Source: Pseudooceanicola pacificus (GTDB lineage: Bacteria; Pseudomonadota; Alphaproteobacteria; Rhodobacterales; Rhodobacteraceae). Taken from it: DNA of 64,000 nucleotides. The notes under the pieces were generated by a model. That model saw only the letters and a program-made list of their open reading frames with translations, was not told the origin of the DNA and searched no databases. Position numbers and translations under genes: made by a program. The DNA lies in assembly GCF_009789075.1 (NCBI RefSeq), contig NZ_WNXQ01000011.1, positions 43,836-107,835 of the forward strand. Reading direction: 5' to 3'. Below, piece by piece: positions 26,522 to 35,456 of the stretch (positions within the stretch are counted from its first letter, which is position 1; each line of letters begins with the position of its first letter).

Positions 26522-26899
26522 CTATCCCTCCGACGGTTTGAAAAGCACGGCCGGAACACCCTCAGCCTCGCCCACGAATGCGGTTACAGGCATGTCGATG
26601 ACGACCTCACCTGGGGCAATGCCCTCGACCCGGCTCATCATCCGGACACCCTCGTCCAGCTCGACGACGCATACGTTGTAGTCGCCGCCCCGTTCGGGCT
26701 TTCGGCGCACGACTGTTGTGGTGTGGACCCGTCCCTTGCCGCCTGCCTGCTTCCACGAAATCGCGGCGCCATGACAATGGGGACACAGGACTCGCGGGAA
26801 AAAGTGATAGGCCCCGCAGTCGTCGCACTTGGGCAGCAGGATCTCTCCCTCTGCCAGCGCGCGCTGGAAAAACTGGTCTGGTCCTATGGCGTCCTGCAC
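26522..26899 (-). CDS. DUF35 OB-fold zinc-ribbon protein, second copy
   Basis: Zn-ribbon/OB-fold partner of the following thiolase-like protein, 125 aa. Ribbon cysteines: C25-x2-C28 and C39-x2-C42 (then H-C-H). The OB-fold shares V-R-R-K-P-E-R-G-G-D-Y-N with the first copy. The start is GTG 26899, with AAGGAG 7 bases upstream. It is the first gene of its operon, reading away from the divergent CoA-transferase gene. Confidence 0.87.
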   Translation of the reverse strand: MQDAIGPDQFFQRALAEGEILLPKCDDCGAYHFFPRVLCPHCHGAAISWKQAGGKGRVHTTTVVRRKPERGGDYNVCVVELDEGVRMMSRVEGIAPGEVVIDMPVTAFVGEAEGVPAVLFKPSEG

Positions 26900-26951
26900 C
26901 GGCGTTCTCCTTCAAGCGATCCAGTCTTTGTCTAATCGTATTGATTATGTT

Positions 26952-26967
26952 TCTAACAATTGTTAGA
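26952..26967. promoter_or_regulatory. Putative operator, perfect 16-bp palindrome
   Basis: TCTAACAATTGTTAGA is its own reverse complement. It sits in the 104-base divergent region between the minus-strand DUF35 operon and the plus-strand CoA-transferase operon, so one bound dimer could control both. It is the best copy of the motif in this window. Confidence 0.8.
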
Positions 26968-27003
26968 TTTAGTCAACCTTTTAGGATCAATTGAGAGAAA
27001 CTC

Positions 27004-28149
27004 ATGCCAGGTTCAGACTTAGCCCCCCTTTCCGGCAAACTCGTCGTTGCGTTGGAACAGGCAGTCGCCGCGCCTTTTTGCTCCTCGCGGCTGGCCGATG
27101 CCGGCGCGCGCGTGATCAAGATCGAACGCAAGGGAGCCGGCGATTTCGCCCGCGCCTACGATACCGCCGCCAACGGCGAAAGCGCCTATTTCACATGGCT
27201 GAACCGAGGCAAAGAAGCGGTCGCCTTGGACATTAAAGCCGACGAAGACCGTGAAATCCTGCTCAGGATGCTGGAAAACGCGGATGTGTTTGTTCAGAAC
27301 CTGCTGCCGGGCGCGCTGGCCAAGCTCGGGCTCGATTCCGCAAGTCTGCGAGAGAGATTCCCGCGCCTCGTGACCTGCGACATCACCGGATACGGCGAAG
27401 ACGGCCCGATGCGCAACGCCAAGGCCTATGACCTTCTGGTGCAATGCGAGAGCGGTCTGGCATCAGTGACCGGTACTGCGGACGGACCGGGACGGGTGGG
27501 CGTATCGGTCTGCGATATCGCCACAGGTATGACAGCCCATGCCGGAATCTGCGAAGCGCTTGTCGGGCGTGATCGCACCGGCAAGGGCAGCGGCGTTTCC
27601 GTGGCAATGTTTGATGTGATGGCCGACTGGATGTCGGTTCCGCTGCTGTATCACGATTACCTTGGCAAGCCGACACCGCGTGTCGGGCTGAACCACACGG
27701 TCATCTGCCCTTACGGGGCCTATGAATGCAAGGACGGTCAGCTTGTCGTCATTACCGTTCAGCACAGCGGCGAATGGCAACGGTTCTGTGAACACATACT
27801 GGGCGATGCGGCTTTGGCAACCGACCCCCGGTTCCATGACAACACGTCGCGAATTGAAAACAAACCCGCGCTCGAAGTTCTCATCAAGGCCGTGTTCGCC
27901 TCGCATGACCGCGCCGAGATGCTGAAGCGGCTTGACGCTGCGGGCATTGCCTCGGGCGCGGTGAACGACGTGGCGACCCTGTCCGGTCACCCCCAGCTTG
28001 ACCGGTCCGTAATTCGCACGCCTTCCGGTGAAATCAACGTCCCGACCCCCCCGATCCGGCGCAGCCTCGGCGAAACGGCACTGGGCCCCTGCCCGGCCTT
28101 CGATGCGCAAGGCAAGGCCCTTCGCGCCGAGTTCGGCCGTTGTTCATAA
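27004..28149 (+). CDS. CaiB/BaiF-family (type III) CoA-transferase
   Basis: Type III CoA-transferase of 381 aa. N-terminal L-S-G-K-L-V-V-A-L, G-A-R-V-I-K-I-E, the Y-G-E-D-G-P segment and the probable catalytic Asp in V-C-D-I-A-T-G-M. It lacks the G-H-D of racemases, so CoA transfer is the likely activity. It is the first of two transferase genes (18 bases apart) transcribed from the divergent operator region. Two different transferases side by side may act on two acids or form a heteromer. Confidence 0.9.
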   Translation: MPGSDLAPLSGKLVVALEQAVAAPFCSSRLADAGARVIKIERKGAGDFARAYDTAANGESAYFTWLNRGKEAVALDIKADEDREILLRMLENADVFVQNLLPGALAKLGLDSASLRERFPRLVTCDITGYGEDGPMRNAKAYDLLVQCESGLASVTGTADGPGRVGVSVCDIATGMTAHAGICEALVGRDRTGKGSGVSVAMFDVMADWMSVPLLYHDYLGKPTPRVGLNHTVICPYGAYECKDGQLVVITVQHSGEWQRFCEHILGDAALATDPRFHDNTSRIENKPALEVLIKAVFASHDRAEMLKRLDAAGIASGAVNDVATLSGHPQLDRSVIRTPSGEINVPTPPIRRSLGETALGPCPAFDAQGKALRAEFGRCS

Positions 28150-28167
28150 AAAACGGTAGGCAGCTAA

Positions 28168-29346
28168 GTGGACAATCAAATGACCGATGAGAACAATCAG
28201 GCGATCCTTCAAGACGTGAAGATCGTCGATCTGACTTCTGTAGTTTTCGGACCTTTGGCGACGCAGATGCTGGGCGATCTGGGGGCCGATGTGATCAAGG
28301 TGGAAGGCCCCGAGGGCGATCTTCTTCGCCAGGTCCAGCCATCGCGCAACAAGCTGATGGGTGCCGCTTTTCTGGGGGCCAACCGTAACAAGCGCAGTGT
28401 CGTACTCGACCTCAAAACACAAACCGGTCTCGATCAGTTGCGCAAACTGCTCATCGATGCCGATGTGATGATTTCGAGCATCCGGCCTGCGGCGCTTGCC
28501 AGATTGTCTTTGGAACCCGAAACCCTGCGCCAGGAAAACCCGAACCTGATCACGGTATCCGCCACCGGTTTCGGACAGGACGGGCCCTATGCCGCCAAGC
28601 CAGCATTCGACGATTCCGTCCAGTCGGTGTCGGGATTGGCCAGCCTGGCAACCTTGCGCGACCCCGAGGCACCGCCCGCTTATGCCCCGACAATTCTGGC
28701 CGACAAGCTTGGCGGGGTCACCGCCGCCTATGCCGTGATGGGCGCCCTGTTCCACCGCGAGCGTACGGGACAGGCCCAGCATGTCGAAGTTCCGATGTTT
28801 GAGACGCTGGCCGCCTTCCTGCTGGCCGAACATATGGATGGCGCCACCTTCGAGGAGGCTCCGCAGGATTTCGGCTATGCCCGCATGCTGGTTCCGCACC
28901 GGCGTCCGGTTCAGACCGCAGATGGCTACATCACAATTTTGCCTTACACCAACGTACAATGGGCACGGTTTTTCAAGACGGTTGGGCGCAATGACATGAT
29001 CGACCATGTCTGGGTCACGGACATGGACGCCCGTAGCCGCAACATCGGCGCAGTATACGATATGGTGGCGCACATTGCGCTGACCCGGACCACAGATGAG
29101 TGGCTTGACCTCATGGAGCAGGCCGACATACCCGCCATGCCAGTGCGCAACCTGTCAGATTTGCCGAACGATCCCCATCTTGCCGCAACCGGGTTCTTTC
29201 AACGGATTGATCACCCGACCGAAGGTGCGATCTGGACGACACGCCCGCCGGTTCGCTTTTCGGCGACCCCTGCGCGACATGATCATCGCCCGGCCCCGCG
29301 ACTTGGGGAACACAGCGACGAAATTCTGGGGCCGGGCAGGGAGTAG
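28168..29346 (+). CDS. CaiB/BaiF-family (type III) CoA-transferase
   Basis: Type III CoA-transferase of 392 aa with L-Q-D-V-K-I-V-D-L-T-S, G-A-D-V-I-K-V-E and a candidate catalytic Asp in L-A-D-K-L-G-G-V. I used GTG 28168; an ATG 12 bases on (28180) is equally possible because neither has a strong ribosome site. It is second in the operon after another CoA-transferase and convergent with the dehydrogenase gene at 29368. Confidence 0.88.
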   Translation: MDNQMTDENNQAILQDVKIVDLTSVVFGPLATQMLGDLGADVIKVEGPEGDLLRQVQPSRNKLMGAAFLGANRNKRSVVLDLKTQTGLDQLRKLLIDADVMISSIRPAALARLSLEPETLRQENPNLITVSATGFGQDGPYAAKPAFDDSVQSVSGLASLATLRDPEAPPAYAPTILADKLGGVTAAYAVMGALFHRERTGQAQHVEVPMFETLAAFLLAEHMDGATFEEAPQDFGYARMLVPHRRPVQTADGYITILPYTNVQWARFFKTVGRNDMIDHVWVTDMDARSRNIGAVYDMVAHIALTRTTDEWLDLMEQADIPAMPVRNLSDLPNDPHLAATGFFQRIDHPTEGAIWTTRPPVRFSATPARHDHRPAPRLGEHSDEILGPGRE

Positions 29347-29367
29347 CCCCACCCGGCACCGGACGGA

Positions 29368-30525
29368 TCAAACATCCATCGAGCGTGCGATCAGTTCCTT
29401 CATGATCTCGTTGGTGCCGCCATAGATCATCTGGACCCTGCTGTCGGCATAAAGTCGCGCGATGGGGTATTCCATCATGAAACCGTAACCGCCGTGCAGT
29501 TGCAGGCATTCATGCATGACCTCGTTCTGCGTCTGGCTGCCCCACCATTTCGCCATCGAAGCCGTGGCCGCATCAAGTTCGCCCGCTTCAAGACGCGCGA
29601 GCCCGTCATTTACGAAGGAACGTAGCAATTCGGCCTTGGTTTTGCATTCCGCCAGTTTGAAGCGTGTATTCTGGAAGTCCATGATCCGGCTTCCAAATGC
29701 CTTGCGGTCCTGAACATATTTCACCGTTTCATCGATCGCAAAATCAATAAAACCGAGCGCGGTAATGCCGATCATCAGCCGCTCCCAAGGCAGCTGCTTC
29801 ATCAGCTGGTAGAACCCCTGCCCCTCTTCCGGACCAAGCAGGTTCGCCGTGGGCACGCGCACATCCTCGAAGAACAGCTCAGCAGTATCCGAACCTTTCA
29901 TACCCAGTTTCTTCAGGTTCCGTCCCCGGCGAAAGCCCTCGGCGCCCTCGGTTTCCAGAACGATCAACGAAACGCCCTTGGCGCCGGCGTTGCGATCGGT
30001 CTTTGCCACGATAACAACGAGATCCGCCGTGTGCCCGTTTGTGATAAAGATCTTCGAACCGTTGATCTTGTAGTGGTTGCCATCCTTTTCCGCATAGGTT
30101 TGTACGTTCTGGAGGTCAGAGCCCGTTCCAGGCTCGGTCATGGCAATCGCCGCAACGCTGTCGCCGCTGACCAGTTTCGGCAACCACTTTTTCTTCTGTT
30201 CCTCACTGCCATATGCGTTGAGATAATGGATTACGATGGACTGAATCCCATAGCCCCAACCCGTATCACCGGTGCGCCCCTGCTCGTAGACGGTAATCGC
30301 GTCGAACCCGATGCCGCCACCGAACCCACCATATTCTTCGGCAATCGAGCCACCCATGACACCCTGCTGACCGACTGTTTTCCAGAAGTCGCGGTCAACA
30401 ATTCCCTGCTCCGCCCATTTTTCAATCTTCGGAGCCATCTCTGCATCGAAGAGCCTGCGTGTACTATCGGCGAACATCTTGTGTTCATCCACTGCCCAAC
30501 TCGGGGAGTTCTTGATCAGAGACAT
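29368..30525 (-). CDS. Acyl-CoA dehydrogenase, long-chain-like (385 aa)
   Basis: Acyl-CoA dehydrogenase with the full motif set: E-E-Y-G-G-F-G-G-G, M-T-E-P-G-T-G-S-D-L-Q, K-I-F-I-T-N-G, helix G R-K-A-F-G-S-R-I-M-D-F-Q, L-H-G-G-Y-G and the C-terminal Y-G-G-T-N-E-I-M-K-E-L-I. That last pattern is the LCAD/IVD-like type, where the base is not in the Y-x-G-T motif. It is transcribed alone, with a degenerate palindromic operator about 40 bases upstream of its ATG. Confidence 0.93.
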   Translation of the reverse strand: MSLIKNSPSWAVDEHKMFADSTRRLFDAEMAPKIEKWAEQGIVDRDFWKTVGQQGVMGGSIAEEYGGFGGGIGFDAITVYEQGRTGDTGWGYGIQSIVIHYLNAYGSEEQKKKWLPKLVSGDSVAAIAMTEPGTGSDLQNVQTYAEKDGNHYKINGSKIFITNGHTADLVVIVAKTDRNAGAKGVSLIVLETEGAEGFRRGRNLKKLGMKGSDTAELFFEDVRVPTANLLGPEEGQGFYQLMKQLPWERLMIGITALGFIDFAIDETVKYVQDRKAFGSRIMDFQNTRFKLAECKTKAELLRSFVNDGLARLEAGELDAATASMAKWWGSQTQNEVMHECLQLHGGYGFMMEYPIARLYADSRVQMIYGGTNEIMKELIARSMDV

Positions 30526-30562
30526 GTTTTATTCCTATCGGTTCATGCTTGCATTGAAGAAA

Positions 30563-30578
30563 TCTAACAAGCGTTTTA
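30563..30578. promoter_or_regulatory. Degenerate copy of the TCTAACA operator
   Basis: TCTAACAAGCGTTTTA keeps a perfect left half (TCTAACAA) and a weak right half. It lies 38 bases upstream of the dehydrogenase start, the same relative place as the better copies. Confidence 0.45.
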
Positions 30579-30680
30579 TTTCCTGGCAATGAACCCGAGG
30601 CGTTCTGACGGGGCGTCACAAGGCTTCGGACCGTGCGCATCCGGATTTATCCAATCACGCGCCGCCCATTCGGCTCGTAC

Positions 30681-30712
30681 AAAAAGGCCCGCCAAAACAG
30701 GCGGGCCTTTTT
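30681..30712. terminator. Strong bidirectional rho-independent terminator
   Basis: AAAAAGGCCCGCC (30681-30693) pairs with GGCGGGCCTTTTT (30700-30712) around AAAACA, followed by more T-rich sequence. It ends the long minus-strand operon after the ETF alpha gene and can also work in the other direction. Confidence 0.9.
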
Positions 30713-30731
30713 GTAATTTTTTCGCAATGAC

Positions 30732-31658
30732 TTACAGCCTGTCGGTCAGTTCGGGCACGGCGTCGAACAGGTCGGCAACCAGACCGTAATCGGCAACCTG
30801 GAAGATCGGGGCTTCTTCGTCCTTGTTGATCGCGACGATGATCTTGCTGTCCTTCATGCCGGCCAGGTGTTGGATCGCACCCGAGATGCCAACGGCGATA
30901 TACAGGTCAGGCGCGACCACCTTGCCGGTCTGGCCAACCTGCCAGTCGTTCGGTGCAAAGCCCGAGTCGACGGCGGCGCGGGATGCGCCAACGGCGGCGC
31001 CCAGCTTGTCGGCCAGTTTCTCGATCAGGGCAAAGTTCTCTTCGGAGCCGACGCCGCGCCCACCGGACACGACCACACCGGCCGAGGTCAGTTCGGGACG
31101 ATCCGATGCGGCGACCTTGTCTTCGACCCATTCCGACAGGCCGGGGTTGTCCCCGGCACCGATGCTTTCGACCGAGGCAGACCCGCCTTCGCCAGCGGCA
31201 TCAAAGGTCGAGGTGCGGAAGGTGATGACCTTTTTCGCATCCGACGATTTGACGGTTTGAATCGCGTTCCCGGCATAGATCGGGCGCTCGAACGTTTTGC
31301 CATCGATAACGCCGGACACGTCCGACAGGACCATCACGTCCAGCAGCGCGGCAACGCGCGGCATGACGTTCTTGGCGTCCGTGGTGGCCGGGGCGACGAT
31401 ATGTTCATAGTCACCGGCCAGCGATGCGATCAGCGCGGCGGTCGGTTCGGCCAGGCGGTGACCCAGCGATGCGTCTTCGGCGACCAGAACCTTGGTCACG
31501 CCGTCGATCTTGGCGGCGGCGTCGCCTGCGGCAGCAGCAGAGGCGCCCGCGCACAGAACGGTCACATCGCCCAGGGCCTTGGCCGCGGTCACGGCCTTGG
31601 CGGTTGCGTCGATTGCCAGTTCACCATCGGAGACTTCTGCGAGAAGAAGAACAGCCAT
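30732..31658 (-). CDS. etfA: Electron transfer flavoprotein alpha subunit
   Basis: ETF alpha, 308 aa, holds the FAD that collects electrons from all acyl-CoA dehydrogenases and passes them to ETF-ubiquinone oxidoreductase. The C-terminal FAD domain shows [31 protein letters not shown] and [10 protein letters not shown]. It overlaps the ETF beta stop by one base. It is the last gene before a strong terminator. A dedicated ETF in the cluster fits the seven or more dehydrogenases nearby. Confidence 0.97.
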   Translation of the reverse strand: MAVLLLAEVSDGELAIDATAKAVTAAKALGDVTVLCAGASAAAAGDAAAKIDGVTKVLVAEDASLGHRLAEPTAALIASLAGDYEHIVAPATTDAKNVMPRVAALLDVMVLSDVSGVIDGKTFERPIYAGNAIQTVKSSDAKKVITFRTSTFDAAGEGGSASVESIGAGDNPGLSEWVEDKVAASDRPELTSAGVVVSGGRGVGSEENFALIEKLADKLGAAVGASRAAVDSGFAPNDWQVGQTGKVVAPDLYIAVGISGAIQHLAGMKDSKIIVAINKDEEAPIFQVADYGLVADLFDAVPELTDRL

Positions 31659-32416
31659 TATACAGCCCCCGCTTCTTTGAGTTTTGCGACCAGCTCGTCC
31701 ACCGAGCCGACCATGATACCGGCCGCGCGTGCCGCGGGCTCGGAGGTTTTGACGATTTCCAGACGCGGCGTGGCATCAACGCCGTAATCATCGGCGGTTT
31801 TCTCATCCAGCGGCTTTTTCTTGGCCTTCATGATGTTGGGCAGCGACGCATAGCGCGGCTCGTTCAGGCGCAGGTCCACGGTGACGATCGCGGGCATCTT
31901 GACCTTGATGGTCTGCAGGCCGCCGTCAACTTCGCGGGTCACGACGGCACTGTCACCGTCGATGTCCAGTTCCGAGGCAAAGGTACCCTGCGACCAGCCC
32001 AGCAGGGCCGACAGCATCTGGCCGGTGGCGTTCATGTCGTTGTCAATGGCCTGTTTGCCCGCCAGAACCAGACCGGGCCGCTCTTCCTCGACGATCTTGG
32101 CGAGGATTTTGGCAACGGCCAAGGGTTCGATGTCGGTGTGCACGTCATCGGCAGCGACAACCAAGATCGCGCGGTCTGCACCCATGGCCAGGGCGGTGCG
32201 CAGGGTTTCCTGGGCCTGTTTCACGCCGATCGAGACCGCAACGACCTCCTCGGCCTTACCGGCTTCCTTCAGGCGGATGGCTTCTTCGACAGCGATTTCG
32301 TCAAAGGGGTTCATCGACATTTTAACGTTGGCCAGATCGACACCGCTTCCGTCCGCTTTGACACGAACCTTCACGTTGTAGTCGATCACGCGTTTCACAG
32401 GCACGAGTACCTTCAT
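31658..32416 (-). CDS. etfB: Electron transfer flavoprotein beta subunit
   Basis: ETF beta, 252 aa, the AMP-binding partner of ETF alpha and the docking surface for dehydrogenases. It starts [13 protein letters not shown] and shows [28 protein letters not shown] and the docking-loop-like [12 protein letters not shown]. The one-base overlap with the alpha gene ensures equal synthesis. Confidence 0.97.
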   Translation of the reverse strand: MKVLVPVKRVIDYNVKVRVKADGSGVDLANVKMSMNPFDEIAVEEAIRLKEAGKAEEVVAVSIGVKQAQETLRTALAMGADRAILVVAADDVHTDIEPLAVAKILAKIVEEERPGLVLAGKQAIDNDMNATGQMLSALLGWSQGTFASELDIDGDSAVVTREVDGGLQTIKVKMPAIVTVDLRLNEPRYASLPNIMKAKKKPLDEKTADDYGVDATPRLEIVKTSEPAARAAGIMVGSVDELVAKLKEAGAV

Positions 32417-32458
32417 TGGCGTGGTCTCCTTGAGTTTTGCGATAAGGTTTCAACCGAG

Positions 32459-33241
32459 CTAACGGTCTTTGAATTCTGGAGTTCTTTTTTCCGAAAACGC
32501 TTTCATGGCCTCGGGAAAGTCATGCGCGCACAGCAAAACGCTTTGGGCATCGCGCTCGATATCCAGCGCCTCGAGATAGCTGCACTCGGCTGCGGCGCGC
32601 ATCACACGCTTGGCGGTCTGAACGCCAAACATCGGGTGCGTTGCAATCTCGCGGGCAATTTCCAGCGCCCGTACCTCGACCTGGTTGGCCGGCACGCATT
32701 CTTCGACAACGCGCAGGTCCCTGGCGGTGCGCCCGTCGATTTCACGGCCCGTGAGCACAAGCATCCGGGCAACGCCCGCACCGGCGCGCTGCTGAAGCAG
32801 CCAGCTTGATCCCGTGTCGGGACAACCGCCGACGCGTGCAAATACTTCGCACAGCCGGGCATCTTCGGCGGCAACGACAATGTCCGCCGACAAGGCCAGG
32901 CTGAGGCCCGCGCCAAAAGCCACGCCGCATACCGCGGAAATCAGAGGTTTGCGAAACAGATAGGCCGCGCGTCCGCCATCGTGAACCAGGTCCACCATTT
33001 CCGACGTCGCCCGCGCGCCTTTGGCGATCTCGGACTGAAACCCGACAAGATCGCCGCCGCTGCTGAAATGATTGCCACCGGTCATAACAACGACACGGAT
33101 CTTAGCGTCCCGTTCGGCTTCGCGCAGAAGCGCCACCAGTTCTTCGACGAACCCGATGCTGTAAGGGTTGCGTTTTGTCGGCTGAAGAAAACGCAGGATT
33201 CCGACAGGGCCTTCCCTGTCCAGGCGAATAAGCTTAGTCAT
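32459..33241 (-). CDS. Enoyl-CoA hydratase/isomerase family protein
   Basis: Crotonase-fold protein of 260 aa. Oxyanion loops F-S-S-G-G-D-L-V and V-A-F-G-A-G-L-S. The active-site strand reads C-E-V-F-A-R-V-G-G-C-P-D-T-G, lacking the Q-P-E glutamate but carrying the Asp seen in PaaG-like isomerases. It lies 11 bases downstream of another crotonase gene and upstream of the ETF genes in the same operon. Confidence 0.87.
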   Translation of the reverse strand: MTKLIRLDREGPVGILRFLQPTKRNPYSIGFVEELVALLREAERDAKIRVVVMTGGNHFSSGGDLVGFQSEIAKGARATSEMVDLVHDGGRAAYLFRKPLISAVCGVAFGAGLSLALSADIVVAAEDARLCEVFARVGGCPDTGSSWLLQQRAGAGVARMLVLTGREIDGRTARDLRVVEECVPANQVEVRALEIAREIATHPMFGVQTAKRVMRAAAECSYLEALDIERDAQSVLLCAHDFPEAMKAFSEKRTPEFKDR

Positions 33242-33252
33242 TCAAGTCTCCA

Positions 33253-34029
33253 TCAGGTCCCGGTCCAGACGGGTGCTCGCTTTTCAGCAAAGGCCTTTGG
33301 GCCTTCAATCGCGTCGTTGCTGGCGTAAACCACCTCGTGAAGGCGCTTGCCCTCTTTCAGGCCACCCGCACAGCCCAGGTCCATGGTCGCGCGAACGCCG
33401 CCTTTCGCGGCAACAACCGACAGCGGGGCCGCGCTGGCAATGCGTTTGGCAAGGTCAAATGCCCTTGCGCGGACAGCATCGGGAGTGTCTTCGATATAGT
33501 TGGTGAACCCGTATTCGTGCAGGCGCTCGATCGGCATCAAGTCGCCGGTCAGAACGATTTCCATAAGGATGGGCTGCGGTAGCATGGACAGTGCCGGCGA
33601 TGCCCAGGGCGATCCACGACCGATCTTTACTTCGGTGATACCGACCTTGGTCCCCTTGAGACCGACCCGCAGATCGCAATTCAAGGTCAGCATCATGCCG
33701 CCCGCCATCAGCGACCCTGTCATCGCCGCGATGATCGGTTTCTTGCAGGCGCGCATGGTCTCGTGAAACGGGTCGCGCATCTTGGTCAGAATATCGACAC
33801 CCTCGTCGCGTGCGATTTGTGTGGCTTCCTTCAGATCCAGTCCGGCGCTGAAAACGCCGCAATCGGCAGAAGTCAGAATGGCCACACGAACGCTGTCATC
33901 CGCCTCGATCTTCTCCCAAGCGTCGGTCAGCCCGTTCGTCGCCGCCACGGAAAGCGCGTTTTTACGTTCGGGCCGGTTGATACAGACGGTCGCAATTCCG
34001 TCTTCGATCTTCACGTCAATGGGGCTCAT
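33253..34029 (-). CDS. Enoyl-CoA hydratase/isomerase family protein
   Basis: Crotonase-fold enzyme of 258 aa; M-S-P-I-D-V-K at 34029 is the start because the longer frame upstream is unrelated and crosses the intergenic hairpin. The oxyanion loop reads F-S-A-G-L-D-L-K and the catalytic strand G-I-T-E-V-K-I-G, which keeps a Glu at the hydratase position, unlike three other crotonases here. True hydratase activity is therefore plausible. Confidence 0.87.
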   Translation of the reverse strand: MSPIDVKIEDGIATVCINRPERKNALSVAATNGLTDAWEKIEADDSVRVAILTSADCGVFSAGLDLKEATQIARDEGVDILTKMRDPFHETMRACKKPIIAAMTGSLMAGGMMLTLNCDLRVGLKGTKVGITEVKIGRGSPWASPALSMLPQPILMEIVLTGDLMPIERLHEYGFTNYIEDTPDAVRARAFDLAKRIASAAPLSVVAAKGGVRATMDLGCAGGLKEGKRLHEVVYASNDAIEGPKAFAEKRAPVWTGT

Positions 34030-34069
34030 GATACCTGCTTCGCTTTCTCGGGACAATCTAACTGCGGAA

Positions 34070-34103
34070 AGCTTCCCCGCGACATGTCTGCCGCGGGGAA
34101 GCT
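34070..34103 (-). terminator. Long GC hairpin after the first ABC receptor gene
   Basis: AGCTTCCCCGCG (34070-34081) and CGCGGGGAAGCT (34092-34103) form a perfect 12-bp stem with a 10-base loop, 6 bases past the stop of the receptor gene in the transcribed direction. It is followed by TTT only, so partial termination or 3'-end protection of the receptor message is likely. Confidence 0.65.
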
Positions 34104-34108
34104 CTGTC

Positions 34109-35359
34109 TTATTCGACGGTGAACGTCGCGGAGCTGTGCTTGATGACATCCCAAACAACGTCAAGATAGTCGGCGCTCCAGTCGGTCAGCGGAACCCAGG
34201 TTTCGCCATTCCACTGCTCGACCCGGGTCTTGCCGCCACCACCGTGGTCTTTGTCGGTCACTGTAACCGGGGCCATGATGCCGTTTCCATCGAAGTTCTC
34301 GATCGATTCATAGGCATTCTTCATGCTTTCCGGTGTGATCGGCCAACCGTTTTCAGTAATTGCGATCCGCGCGGCTTCGAAACCGGCCGAGTAGATCGCC
34401 ATGCCCGTGTTGTAGTACACGTCGCGCACCAGGCTCTCGGGACCGCTGCCCTTGCCATTGGCATAGTAGGTGTCCAGCATCGTCTTGACGATCGGAACTT
34501 CCTGGCCACCGGCCACGTTGGTCCCGCGCAGGATGCCTTTCGCCTCTTGTGCGCCGATATTGGCGATATCGACTTCGTTCAGCCAGTTCACCGACAGATA
34601 TCGGTCGATCGGGAAACGGTTGCGGCGCATTTCCTTCGAGGCGACCACATGCCCGCCCGCCAGCAGCCAGCTGATCACGTAGTCAGGCTTGTCGCGGCGG
34701 ATTTTGCTCCATGCGCCGGCCTGATCCGACCCGGGAAGCGGTACGGGATACAGCTCCAACTCGAACCCTTCCTTTTCGGAAAGCGTTTTCAGGATCTCGA
34801 TCGGTTCCTGGCCAAAGGGATAATCCAGATAGATGAACCCGATCTTCGCCTTGCTCAAGTCACCGCCCATCTGACCCTTGATGAAGGCAACGTCATTTGC
34901 CGCCTGCTGCCAGTACGTCGGACCGACCGGGAAAACCCATTCGAACACTTCGCCGTCCACCGCGTCACCGCGGCCAACGAAAGACTGCATCAGTACGTTA
35001 CCGTCCTTCATGGCACGCGGCAAAACCGCGTTCGTGACCGGCGTGGACAGAAAGTTGAACAGGAACACGCCTTCGCGCTTGAGCTGCTCGTAGCATTCCA
35101 CACCGCGCTGCGGTTCGTTGCCGTGATCGCGAATGATGACTTCAACCGGATGACCTTCGATACCGCCATTTTCGTTGGTGTACATCGCCAGGTCCTGCGC
35201 GGCCTGGGCCACCTGCGGTGAAATGAACGTGTAGGATTTACTAAGGTCGAAGCAGAGTCCGAAGCGGATAGGCTCCTTGTCCTGCGCTGAGGCAACAGTC
35301 GCGCTTGCTGCCAGTGCAGTAGCAACGGCCACTGCCTTAATGTGCTGTTTGACTTTCAT
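34109..35359 (-). CDS. ABC transporter periplasmic binding protein (LivK-type), copy 1
   Basis: Type I periplasmic binding protein of 416 aa for a branched-chain amino-acid-type ABC importer. M-K-V-K-Q-H starts a signal peptide ending near A-S-A-Q-D. Family features: G-L-C-F-D-L-S-K-S-Y-T-F near the N-terminus, R-D-H-G-N-E-P-Q-R-G and Y-P-F-G-Q-E-P. It is clearly paralogous to the next gene over its whole length, including N-W-L-N-E-V-D-I-A-N-I-G and D-H-G-G-G-G-K-T-R. This subgroup usually binds aromatic or alicyclic carboxylates rather than amino acids (inference). Confidence 0.9.
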   Translation of the reverse strand: MKVKQHIKAVAVATALAASATVASAQDKEPIRFGLCFDLSKSYTFISPQVAQAAQDLAMYTNENGGIEGHPVEVIIRDHGNEPQRGVECYEQLKREGVFLFNFLSTPVTNAVLPRAMKDGNVLMQSFVGRGDAVDGEVFEWVFPVGPTYWQQAANDVAFIKGQMGGDLSKAKIGFIYLDYPFGQEPIEILKTLSEKEGFELELYPVPLPGSDQAGAWSKIRRDKPDYVISWLLAGGHVVASKEMRRNRFPIDRYLSVNWLNEVDIANIGAQEAKGILRGTNVAGGQEVPIVKTMLDTYYANGKGSGPESLVRDVYYNTGMAIYSAGFEAARIAITENGWPITPESMKNAYESIENFDGNGIMAPVTVTDKDHGGGGKTRVEQWNGETWVPLTDWSADYLDVVWDVIKHSSATFTVE

Positions 35360-35456
35360 GTTATCTCTCTCCCGTTGGTTTAGTGTAGGGCGGTGATACC
35401 GTTTCGTAAGCGCCACTGCCGCCCCGCGTAGCGTCACACTTCCTGCAATCAGTCAT

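Noticed and set aside
31424..32809. Plus-strand open frame of 461 codons
   Set aside because: Antisense to the ETF genes; composition typical of GC-rich shadow frames.
34050..34066. Half operator TCTAAC upstream of the enoyl-CoA hydratase at 33253
   Set aside because: Only one half-site matches; the other half is unrelated and overlaps the hairpin arm.
35360..35456. Weak inverted repeat GGGCGG ... CCGCCC between the two ABC receptor genes
   Set aside because: Six-base arms with a loop over 25 bases; expected by chance at this GC content.
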